A DNA stretch of 39,876 bases from JAEDES01 sp964616405 (GTDB lineage: Bacteria > Bacillota_I > Bacilli_A > RF39 > UBA660). Under the pieces are notes generated by a model, which worked only from the letters and a program-made list of their open reading frames with translations, ran no database searches and was not told where the DNA came from. Below, piece after piece: positions 32,974 through 39,876 of the stretch. The translations under genes were made by a program, and so were the position numbers. Location of the stretch: the NCBI GenBank assembly GCA_964616405.1, contig CAZTRE010000009.1:1-39876 (forward strand). Direction: 5' to 3'. The first letter of the stretch is position 1. Every line of letters begins with the position of its first letter.

Positions 32974-34658
32974 ATGATCGATTTTAATAAAATAAAATAT
33001 GAGCGAGTTAATTTTGATGAGACTAAATTAACATTGGAAACTTTAATTAAACAATTAAAAAAGACAGATGAATTTAATTTGTATATAGATATAGTAAGAA
33101 AAATTAATGATATTCAAAAGCATATTGAAGAGATGTCTGATTATGTTGATATAAGAAATATGCGTAATTTAAACGACGATTTTTATAAAAAAGAAATTGC
33201 ATATTGGAATGAATTTAAGCCTAAATTTGATTTGTTATTCTTACCATTTTATGAAGAAGTATGTGATTCAAAATTTAAAACAGAATTAATAAAAAATATG
33301 CCTAATAACTTTTTTAAAATAATTATGTATCAATCAAGAATAACGTCAGATAAAAACATTGAGTTATTAAAAATGGAAAACGATCTAAAATGTCAATATA
33401 GAAATTTAAATAAAACTAAAATATTTTATGACAGTAAAGAAAGTACTATAGGAGCTATTAGTGGCTTTTTCAGTGACAAAGATAGAAAAATTAGAAAAAA
33501 AGCTCATGATGCAGTAAATAATTTTTATTATGAACATAGAGATGAATACATTAATATATTATATGAACTTGTAAGTGTAAGAAATAAAATTGCTAAAAAT
33601 TTGGGATTTAATAATTATGTTGAATATAGTTTATACCAACTTAAAAGATTTGAATATGATTATAGTGATATAAGTAAATTTAGAGATAATATTATTGAGT
33701 TTATAGTTCCTTTATGTATGAAATTAAAAAAATTACAAAAGAGGGAATTGAAATTAACAAAACCAGAATATTTTGATACGGTTTTCTTTGAAGAAATGCC
33801 TAAATTAAAAAGGCAAGGTAAGGATTTACTAGACGAATTAAAAGATTCTTTTGCGGAAGTGGATGAAGATTTATCGAATTTATATAATAATATGCTTGAT
33901 AACAATTATATAGATTTTATTCAAAGAGATGATAAGGTAAATTTTGCGATTACAAATTATTTGACTGAAACAGGATTGCCTGTGATAACTGGTAATTATA
34001 AAAATTCTTATTTAGATGTACAAACAACTACACATGAAATGGTCCATTCTTATCAAAAACATTGTGCCTCTATAATGGACAAAGGGTATATAGTGTCACC
34101 ATTATTAAAATATCCAACATTGGAAATAGCTGAAATGTTTTCTTATGGCATGGAATTAATAATGATGAATCATGTTGGTAATCTATTTGGAGAAAAGGAT
34201 TATAAAAATATTGTTTTATGAAAATATATAACTTATTGACTAATTTACCATATGTATGTTTAGTTGATGAATTTCAGCAAAAAATTTACTCTAAAGAAGA
34301 TTTGAAAGCAGAAGATATTAGTAATATTTGGTTGGAATTAGTTAATAAATATCATTTGGAACAAGAAAATAGTGGGCATATTAATCTGGATAATGGTGGT
34401 TACTTTTATAGACAATCACATATTTATTTAAATCCATTTTATTTTATAGATTATGCATTATCTTATTTTGGGGCTTTTGCGATATGGAGTAATTGTGAAA
34501 ACAACTTGGAATTATTTAAAGAAATAGGTGGAGTTGCCTCATATTATTCATTTGTTGATTTAATAAATAAATATAATATGCCTAATCCATTTAATAAAGA
34601 TACAATAAAAGATATAGCTAGAAGATTGGAAAGTGAATTAAATAGAAAACTTACATAA
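32974..34658 (+). pseudogene. M3 family oligoendopeptidase, split into two frames
   Basis: The first frame (32974-34221, 415 residues) has the helical prolyl-like N-terminal part and the zinc site HEMVHSYQKH (His354, Glu355, His358) with the third Glu in LEIAEMFSYGME. It stops at TGA 34219-34221. The second frame (34218-34658) begins ATGAAA overlapping that stop and carries the rest of the M3 fold: LPYVCLVDEFQQKIY and YRQSHIYLNPFYFIDYALS. Joined, it would be about 561 residues, normal for PepF-like enzymes. It is either a one-base frameshift pseudogene or two coupled fragments sharing an ATGA overlap. Confidence 0.82.
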
Positions 34659-34940
34659 ATAATTTACTGAGTTGATATTTTTATCTAAAAAAGTTGGTGT
34701 TTGGGATTATTTTCTTGAAAATCTATATGAAAGATTGATACTATTATGATCAATCTTTTTTGTGATTTATTAATATTATTATTTTTAAAATAACAAAATG
34801 TAATTACAATAAGACTTATTATTTAAAGTTTTTTCCTTTAAAAGTTTAACTTTAACGAAAGATAAGAGTGTGACGTTAAGTAAATAATTTGCAAATAATT
34901 TACCTTGCAAAACTAGTGTCAAGAGCTGACAAGCCCTCCA
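34659..34940. other. Intergenic region with a terminator and two short inverted repeats
   Basis: Contains the hairpin AAAGATTGAT...ATCAATCTTTTTT (34730-34760), a terminator for the M3 unit. Further on are GCAA...TTGC (34891-34908) and a symmetric TGTCA-N5-TGACA (34917-34931) that may be an operator upstream of the promoter at 34949; the second copy of that promoter has no such site. No gene seen. Confidence 0.6.
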
Positions 34941-34944
34941 CCCA

Positions 34945-34977
34945 CCACTTGACGTGGGGGGGGGGGTGTGTTATTCT
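34945..34977 (+). promoter_or_regulatory. G-tract promoter A (11 G), predicted phase-variable
   Basis: TTGACG (34949-34954), spacer of 17 nt (T, eleven G at 34956-34966, then TGTGT), TATTCT (34972-34977) with TG one base before the -10. CCAC (34945-34948) and GTGG (34954-34957) flank the -35 so that TTGAC sits in a hairpin loop. Changes in G number would change the spacer length directly. A nearly identical copy is at 36007-36042. Confidence 0.85.
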
Positions 34978-35002
34978 AAAATAAAATAGGAGGTAAATTA
35001 GA

Positions 35003-35686
35003 ATGAATAAGAAAAAAGGAATAATAATAGGAATATTAGCACTTTTTGTAGTAATGGTAGTAGGGTATGCATTATTTTCAAAAGATATTGAAATTAAAGG
35101 AACGGCTACCGCTAAAGGTGATTTTTCACTTACTACAACTTGTGAAAAAGGAATAAATTCAGCATTCGTTTCTTTAATGGAGGGGGTTGAAGATTTTCCT
35201 AAAGAAGGTGGTTATGAAAATGATTATTGTTCAGCGAACGGAACAACTGTTAGTTTTCATTCGGATCTTAAATATCCTGGGGCAGCAAGGTATTTTACTG
35301 TTAAAATTACTAATACCGGAACAATTGATGCTGAATGGAATTTAGGAAGTGGAGTGCAGATAAAAAAGCGTAAAACTTGTGTTGATGGTATGAATGGTGA
35401 ATTAAATGGTTCTATAGAGGATGCTGAATGTCAAGAATATGATTATTTAAATGGATCATATATTTATACAATTGTAAATCCAATGGGTGTTGAGAAGACT
35501 GATGGAACAATGGTTACTGATTATGCTGCTATTGTAGATGAAAATGAAAATCTTACCTTGAAACCTGGTGAGAGTGTCTATGTGATTATGTTTAATGAAT
35601 TTCGATCATCTTACGGCAATAATAGTAGTGGGGCATTTTTAGTTACAAGTGAAACTCAGCTTGATCTTGCGTTTACTCAAAAATAA
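35003..35686 (+). CDS. Exported protein with SipW-type signal peptide, paralogue A
   Basis: A 227-residue protein with a signal/anchor of the form KKKGIIIGILALFVVMVVGY, then ALFSKDIEIKGTATAKGDF, the pattern of camelysin/TasA-like proteins. The mature part has the strand KITNTGTIDAEWNLGSG and four Cys likely to form disulfides, and ends in LDLAFTQK. No sorting motif. The ribosome binding site AGGAGGT is 8 nt before ATG 35003. It is transcribed from the 11-G promoter and is followed by a terminator. Paralogue at 36068 shares the promoter and signal region but diverges after about residue 45. Confidence 0.8.
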   Translation: MNKKKGIIIGILALFVVMVVGYALFSKDIEIKGTATAKGDFSLTTTCEKGINSAFVSLMEGVEDFPKEGGYENDYCSANGTTVSFHSDLKYPGAARYFTVKITNTGTIDAEWNLGSGVQIKKRKTCVDGMNGELNGSIEDAECQEYDYLNGSYIYTIVNPMGVEKTDGTMVTDYAAIVDENENLTLKPGESVYVIMFNEFRSSYGNNSSGAFLVTSETQLDLAFTQK

Positions 35687-35735
35687 AACTAATCGAGATT
35701 ATTAAAAAATAATATTCATTATGTAAGTAAGTATT

Positions 35736-35766
35736 AAAAAGTGTAAATAATTTTACACTTTTTTTG
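35736..35766 (+). terminator. Intrinsic terminator of paralogue A
   Basis: AAAAGTGTAAA pairs with TTTTACACTTTTT around a short loop, ending in a T run. Confidence 0.82.
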
Positions 35767-36006
35767 TCATTATAATATAAGGGATTTAAAAAGTTATTGC
35801 TTCCTTAGGATTAAATGTTTTAGAAAAACTAAATATTGAAAAAACTGGGATGTTGGTTAGCAAATATAGAATAATGGCTAGTAAAAATGTAAAGATCACA
35901 TTTTTTTAATTGTATATATTGCAAGATAATTGCCTAAATTAAATATTTGATTGTCTACGTAACTCCTGTTGATGTCCACTTTATGTTAATCATTATAAAT
36001 TTTCCT
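35767..36006. other. Spacer between the two G-tract units
   Basis: About 240 nt. A short readable stretch near 35797-35870 (encoding about VIASLGLNVLEKLNIEKTGM) has no start or length to support a gene and may be a remnant. A second hairpin with T run lies at 35884-35907 (AAATGT...ACATTT). Nothing else recognised. Confidence 0.5.
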
Positions 36007-36042
36007 CCCCCCACTTGACGTGGGGGGGGGGTGTGTTATTCT
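36007..36042 (+). promoter_or_regulatory. G-tract promoter B (10 G), predicted phase-variable
   Basis: TTGACG (36015-36020), spacer of 16 nt (T, ten G at 36022-36031, then TGTGT), TATTCT (36037-36042) with TG one base before the -10. CCCCCCAC (36007-36014) and GTGGGGGG (36020-36027) are a perfect 8-bp inverted repeat with TTGAC as the loop. The rest matches promoter A; only the tract length differs. Confidence 0.85.
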
Positions 36043-36067
36043 AAAATAGAATAGGAGGTAGAGAAGA

Positions 36068-36772
36068 ATGAACAAAAAAAGAGGAATAATAATAGGGGTA
36101 TTAGCACTCCTTGTAATAATGGTAGTAGGATATGCATTATTTTCTGAAAACATTGAAATTAAAGGAACAGCTACTGCTGATGGCGATTTTCAACTTACAA
36201 CCTCTGTAGTTGATCTTAATGAGTCATGGGCAAAAGAATACGGCTTTTTAAATTACAACGCCGTATCCAATGGTATTGTTAATAATCCATCAATTAGCGT
36301 TTCTGATAACGTGGTAACAACTAGTGTAGAATTAGGAATGCCAGGGTCCTTTTATAATTTTGCTATAAAAATAAAAAATACTGGAACCATACCTGCTAAA
36401 TTAGGTTCTATTATTGATAAAACAAGAAATGTTCCAATCTTGGATAATTCTTTGGGGGAAGGCGAAAGTTATGGAAATGAAATATATGTAGTTCATCAAG
36501 ATGAAAATAATCCTAGGGGTAATTTTATGTTTGCTGAACTTGGAACTGATTCTGGATATCTTGATGATTACACATCGGATATAACTACAGGTGATAGATG
36601 GTCTGAGATACAAAATTACACTACTGAGATGTTAAAAGCGGTATTGGATCCAGGTGAAGAAGTATATTATTTTATTCATTATCATTGGGCATCTACCTCT
36701 ACAGTTCCGGGAGATCCTTTAACATTAAATTGGTCTTTGGAGTTTAATTATGAACAAGTAACAGCTAATTAA
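36068..36772 (+). CDS. Exported protein with SipW-type signal peptide, paralogue B
   Basis: A 234-residue protein whose first 45 residues (MNKKRGIIIGVLALLVIMVV, then GYALFSENIEIKGTATADGD) nearly match paralogue A. The mature part is different and has no Cys, but keeps the strand KIKNTGTIPAKL and ends in LNWSLEFNYEQV. AGGAGGT (36053-36059) precedes ATG 36068. Transcribed from the 10-G promoter; followed by a long hairpin terminator. Likely a surface or matrix protein whose production can be switched. Confidence 0.8.
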   Translation: MNKKRGIIIGVLALLVIMVVGYALFSENIEIKGTATADGDFQLTTSVVDLNESWAKEYGFLNYNAVSNGIVNNPSISVSDNVVTTSVELGMPGSFYNFAIKIKNTGTIPAKLGSIIDKTRNVPILDNSLGEGESYGNEIYVVHQDENNPRGNFMFAELGTDSGYLDDYTSDITTGDRWSEIQNYTTEMLKAVLDPGEEVYYFIHYHWASTSTVPGDPLTLNWSLEFNYEQVTAN

Positions 36773-36837
36773 AAAGGTATAAACGTTAATAATTATTCAA
36801 TTATTTTATTGAAAATTGGTAAAAATGGTAAAAAATA

Positions 36838-36882
36838 TCCTATAAAAAGTTTTTAAAAACTTTCTTTATAGGATTTTATTGT
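36838..36882 (+). terminator. Long intrinsic terminator of paralogue B
   Basis: TCCTATAAA/AAGTTTTT pairs with AAAAACTT/TCTTTATAGGA to make a stem of about 18 bp with one bulge, followed by TTTT. Confidence 0.85.
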
Positions 36883-37156
36883 GTCTTCATTCATAAGGAA
36901 AAAAGCTATAATGTATATTACTATAAAAATATGTTATAATTTATAATAGAATTGACTTAAAAGGTGAGCTTTGTTTAATGAATTTATTAGGTTTTTTAAG
37001 GGCTATTTATAAATATAATGGAAAGTATTTAATAAGGTGCTTTGATATAATTTAACTATTCTTGTTAGAATATTGACTAGATCGGTATTAGATATAAAAA
37101 ATAGGAAGTAGTTGATAAAATATTTAAATGAAATGATATAAAGTGAGGTAAAAAAT
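36883..37156. other. Intergenic region with little content
   Basis: AT-rich, about 270 nt. A 25-codon frame at 36978-37055 lacks a well-spaced ribosome binding site and family resemblance. A TTGACT at 37073-37078 has no -10 at good spacing. Nothing supported. Confidence 0.5.
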
Positions 37157-37936
37157 ATGATTGATATACAAAAATCTAGAAAAGCATTTAAAAAATTTTT
37201 ACAAAAATATAACGATAAAAGTCAATTGGGGTTTGAATTAAAAGTTGTTCATACCTATCATGTTGCGGAGAATGCTAAAAATATCGCAATTAAATTAAAC
37301 TTATCAGAAGAGGATATAAATTTAGCTGAATTAATAGCTTTGCTGCATGATATTGGTAGGTTTGAGGAAATTACTTTTTTAAAACAATTTGATAGTGTTA
37401 AATTCGATCATGCTTCTTGCGGAGTTAAAATGTTATTTGAAGATAATTTAATAAGAAACTTTATAGAAGATGATAGCTATGACGAAATAATAAAAGTGGC
37501 AATTGAGAATCATAATAGGTTAACTATTGATGAGGGGTTAGATGAAAGATGCTTATTACATGCAAAAATAATAAGAGATGCTGATAAGCTAGATAATTTT
37601 CGAGTAAAGAAAGAAGAAAAAATAGAAGCAATATTTCCTGGAAAAGTCAAAAATGAAAATGATATAGAAAATTCAATATTATCTGATAAAGTTTATGAGA
37701 CGATAAAGATGGAGAAATGTGTAAATATTCGTGATCGAAAAACAGCATTAGACTATTGGTGTTGTGTACTTGCTTTTGTGTTTGATTTGAATTTTAGGGA
37801 ATCTTATGAAATTGTTAAAAATAATGATTACATTAATATATTAATTGATAGATTTAATTATAATAATTTAGAAACAAAGAAAAGAATGAATGATGTTAGA
37901 AATATAATGAATAATTATGTAGATAAAAAAGTATAA
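37157..37936 (+). CDS. HD-domain phosphohydrolase
   Basis: A 259-residue protein with HD metal ligands in KVVHTYHVAENAKNIA, LIALLHDIGRFEE, FDHASCGVKMLF, ENHNR and IIRDADKLDNFRV. Likely a nucleotide or phosphate-ester hydrolase. Distinct from the shorter HD protein at 29505. GAGGTAA precedes ATG 37157. It is 20 nt from the next gene. Confidence 0.87.
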   Translation: MIDIQKSRKAFKKFLQKYNDKSQLGFELKVVHTYHVAENAKNIAIKLNLSEEDINLAELIALLHDIGRFEEITFLKQFDSVKFDHASCGVKMLFEDNLIRNFIEDDSYDEIIKVAIENHNRLTIDEGLDERCLLHAKIIRDADKLDNFRVKKEEKIEAIFPGKVKNENDIENSILSDKVYETIKMEKCVNIRDRKTALDYWCCVLAFVFDLNFRESYEIVKNNDYINILIDRFNYNNLETKKRMNDVRNIMNNYVDKKV

Positions 37937-37956
37937 AATAAAAAGAAGTGGTAACT

Positions 37957-38736
37957 ATGGGAAAGAATATGGAAAAAGTAAAATTTAAAATTGCCAGCTT
38001 TAACGTAAGTGGAGGCTTTTATATTGGTGAAGAAGATACAGAATATCTTGATAGAACAGCAGCTGAAACAGCAGATAATAAACTTCTTAGTCAAATAATA
38101 GATGTTGTAAATAAAGAAAATATTGATATTATTTGTTTTCAAGAAATTATAACTACAGAGAGCGTAAAATATATAAGTACAATAATAGATAAGACCGATT
38201 TAAAATATTATGATTGTTTTGAGCTTAGTAATTGTAATACTGTTAAAGATAGTAATTGTGGTTTAGCAATATTGTCAAAGTTTAAGTTGGAATGTCTTGA
38301 AAAGGGCCTTTTTCCAAATCCTGGATTGTCTAAAACTACTAATTCTGGAAATACATATTACACTTATGATAAAGGTTATATGATTTGTCAGGCGCAAATT
38401 AATGATAGTAATATTAAGATTTTAACTCATCATGGTTTTCCATTTAGAAGGTTTAATTCCGATCCTATGAGCAATAGAAAAATATTTGAGTTTTTTGATG
38501 ATGTTATAGAACAATATAATCCTGATATTATTACTGGGGATTTTAATGCGGAAAATTTTATGGACATAATGATTAAAACTGCAAAAAAATATAAAAGGAC
38601 AATTAATGACGTAACAACAGTTGATGGTAAAAAATTTGATGATATTTTGGTACCAAAGAGAGTTAATTGTTCAAAAAAAATAATTAAGTTATTGTCAGAT
38701 CATTATATAATTATTGATAGTATTGGTAATATATAA
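37957..38736 (+). CDS. Endonuclease/exonuclease/phosphatase (EEP) family protein
   Basis: A 259-residue EEP-fold protein: KIASFNVSGG (Asn), IICFQEI (catalytic Glu), THHGFPFRR (His), IITGDFNAENF (Asp/Asn) and SDHYIII (Asp-His). The class covers DNases, phosphatases and sphingomyelinases; without a signal peptide a cytosolic hydrolase is likely. ATG 37957 is preferred over GTG 37948. Confidence 0.85.
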   Translation: MGKNMEKVKFKIASFNVSGGFYIGEEDTEYLDRTAAETADNKLLSQIIDVVNKENIDIICFQEIITTESVKYISTIIDKTDLKYYDCFELSNCNTVKDSNCGLAILSKFKLECLEKGLFPNPGLSKTTNSGNTYYTYDKGYMICQAQINDSNIKILTHHGFPFRRFNSDPMSNRKIFEFFDDVIEQYNPDIITGDFNAENFMDIMIKTAKKYKRTINDVTTVDGKKFDDILVPKRVNCSKKIIKLLSDHYIIIDSIGNI

Positions 38737-38756
38737 TTTTAGTATATAATAAATGA

Positions 38757-39350
38757 ATATATAGATTAATTGAAGCAGTTTCATTAACTAAAGTTGACCC
38801 TTTTAAATTACGATTGACGGCATTAGGAAAAGAAAGAGTAGATGAAGTATTTGATTCTGAAATAGCTGTTAATAGAGCGATAGATTATTATCGTAACAAG
38901 GGATATGGTGATAAATGGATTTTAGAGAGATTAAATGGAATATTAAACAGAAAAAAATTAATGAATTTTTGGAAAGATATTGATATTAATGAATCAGATG
39001 AATATGCAATGCTTACTAATGAAATATATAAAAGTAGGTCTGGTATGAAAGCATCAGAATACAGAGCATATAAAGGTATAAGAAAAGAATCTTTAAGAGA
39101 TAATATGACAGATATTGAAATAGCCTTAACTAATATAGGTGAAATTGCTGCTCGTGATATTGCAACGAATGAGCACCCACAAGGTCTAAATGAAAATATG
39201 AAAGTTGCAAAACGTGGTGGCAAAGTTGCTAATGATGCTAGAATTTCTTATGAAAAAGAAACCAAAAAATCAGCAATATCAAATAAAAATGCACTTAACT
39301 ATCAATATGCTGATGAGCAACAAAAAATAGAAAGTAAAATTAATGAGTAA
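38757..39350 (+). pseudogene. DinD/BRO-like protein, N-terminally truncated
   Basis: Coding sequence from an in-frame stop (TGA 38754-38756) to TAA at 39348-39350. It has VDPFKLRLTALGKERVDEVF, AIDYYRNKGYGDKWILERL, EYAMLTNEIYKSRSGMKASE and LRDNMTDIEIALTNIGEIAA, typical of the C-terminal half of DinD/BRO phage-type proteins. The N-terminal Bro/antirepressor part and any ATG are missing; TTG 38814 is the only plausible start. Probably a prophage or mobile-element leftover. Confidence 0.6.
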
Positions 39351-39415
39351 AAATAATAATCACACATTTAACATTAATTGTATTTGAATTTATAATTAAT
39401 ATGGAGTGTGATTTT

Positions 39416-39691
39416 ATGAATAAATATAATATTAAAGAATTAGCAGAAAAATTAGAAAGATGTAGAAATGTAAATCTTGATGATGTAAAATTAGAAGATG
39501 TGGATGAAATAACAGATATAAAAATAGATAGAAGAAAACCTAGTAATGAAAGAATATTGGATTTTATAATGAAAACAAAAAATCCGTATATATTTAAAGT
39601 AAACGGAAAATTAGTTAAAATAAGTTTTTCTAATACAAATAAAACTGCTGAAGATTGTTTAACTAATGTTTTAAAAAATTTGTATAGATAA
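39416..39691 (+). CDS. DUF6870-like protein
   Basis: A 91-residue protein: LDDVKLEDVDEITDIKIDRR, SNERILDFIMKTKNPYIFKV and GKLVKISFSNTNKTAEDCLT. The pattern 'IkIDr...eRi..f...ikNPY.fkv...vVki.F' matches DUF6870, often seen on mobile elements in gut Firmicutes. Next to the DinD/BRO-like remnant, which fits. ATG 39416 is taken from GGAG at 39403-39406. Confidence 0.6.
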   Translation: MNKYNIKELAEKLERCRNVNLDDVKLEDVDEITDIKIDRRKPSNERILDFIMKTKNPYIFKVNGKLVKISFSNTNKTAEDCLTNVLKNLYR

Positions 39692-39718
39692 TTAATATTA
39701 AGTTAGGAGAGAATTGAA

Positions 39719-39876
39719 ATGAATTTAGATTATGAAATAGATAATAATAGATTTAGTGCAAGAGTTTCATCAATTATATATAATAAGGATAAAACAAAAA
39801 TATTATTATTTAAGATGCATGACAGGGATTTTTATATGCTACCTGGTGGAAGAATAGAAATGAATGAGGATAGTTT
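39719..39876 (+). CDS. NUDIX hydrolase, partial at the window end
   Basis: The first 52 codons of a gene cut by the edge. It has ARVSSIIYNKDKTKILLFKM and DFYMLPGGRIEMNED, the start of a Nudix box (GGRxE). TAGGAGA (39704-39710) precedes ATG 39719. Confidence 0.78.
   Translation, partial: MNLDYEIDNNRFSARVSSIIYNKDKTKILLFKMHDRDFYMLPGGRIEMNEDS

Noticed and set aside
35797..35870. Readable stretch between the two G-tract units.
   Set aside because: No start codon with ribosome binding site, too short, and no recognisable homology; at best a remnant.
36978..37055. A 25-codon frame (MNLLGFLRAIYKYNGKYLIR...).
   Set aside because: The AAAGGTGAG sequence upstream is too far from the ATG and there is no family or context support.
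1..39876. UGA-as-Trp genetic code, suspected from the AT-rich, Mollicutes-like composition.
   Set aside because: Trp is encoded by TGG throughout and several complete genes end in TGA (for example at 4719-4721), so the standard bacterial code applies.
1..39876. tRNA or rRNA genes.
   Set aside because: No tRNA cloverleaf with T-loop GGTTCRA pattern or rRNA-like conserved stretch was seen on either strand.

Overview
The window is AT-rich (poly-A/T intergenic DNA, AT-biased codons, TGG for Trp and TGA used as a stop) and carries Gram-positive features: a T-box leader, strong AGGAGG-type ribosome binding sites, sigma-A promoters many of which have an extended -10 TG, a class B-type sortase, and a small acid-soluble spore protein gene (sspI) behind a good sigma-G-type promoter. 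This points to a spore-forming low-GC Bacillota, probably a Bacilli-like and perhaps uncultured gut lineage. Species cannot be named from the sequence alone.

Layout. 1-11 kb is core genome: T-box(Phe)-pheS-pheT, convergent sspI, then a ygjP-like metallopeptidase, a SpoU/TrmH RNA methyltransferase, rimM, trmD and a small unknown gene in a tight run. Two small camelysin/TasA-like exported proteins and a DUF5305-like membrane protein follow, then rplS with a structured leader and the signal peptidase I gene lepB. 11-16.3 kb holds single-gene units: a small membrane protein, a kinase-fold protein, tag, and several unknowns.

16.3-24.7 kb is a surface/secretion island: a sortase with an unusual active-site residue, a small helical WXG100-like protein, an 873-residue protein with no Sec signal but with internal repeats and an IPNTG-type C-terminal sorting-like region, a DUF4176 protein (a family tied to type VII secretion), and a heterodimeric ABC exporter with one degenerate ATP site.

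24.8-34.7 kb is an accessory region with many single-domain enzymes and clear decay: a flavodoxin with an in-frame stop, a frameshifted second copy of half a cupin gene, a frameshifted maf, a possible aldo/keto reductase scrap, and an M3 peptidase split into two overlapping frames. It also has a UDG-like protein, a CMD protein, a cupin, a cytidine deaminase, a HAD protein, DUF1653, an HD protein, a GNAT-like protein, an ADP-ribosyltransferase-like protein and an M29 aminopeptidase.

34.7-36.8 kb is the most striking part: two paralogous exported proteins, each driven by a near-identical promoter in which a pure G tract (11 G in one, 10 G in the other) fills most of the -35/-10 spacer, giving spacers of 17 and 16 nt. 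This is the expected architecture of a slipped-strand phase-variable promoter, with the -35 element placed in the loop of a C/G inverted repeat. 37-39.9 kb ends with an HD hydrolase, an EEP-family phosphatase/nuclease, an N-terminally truncated DinD/BRO-like gene, a DUF6870-like gene and the start of a NUDIX hydrolase cut by the window edge.
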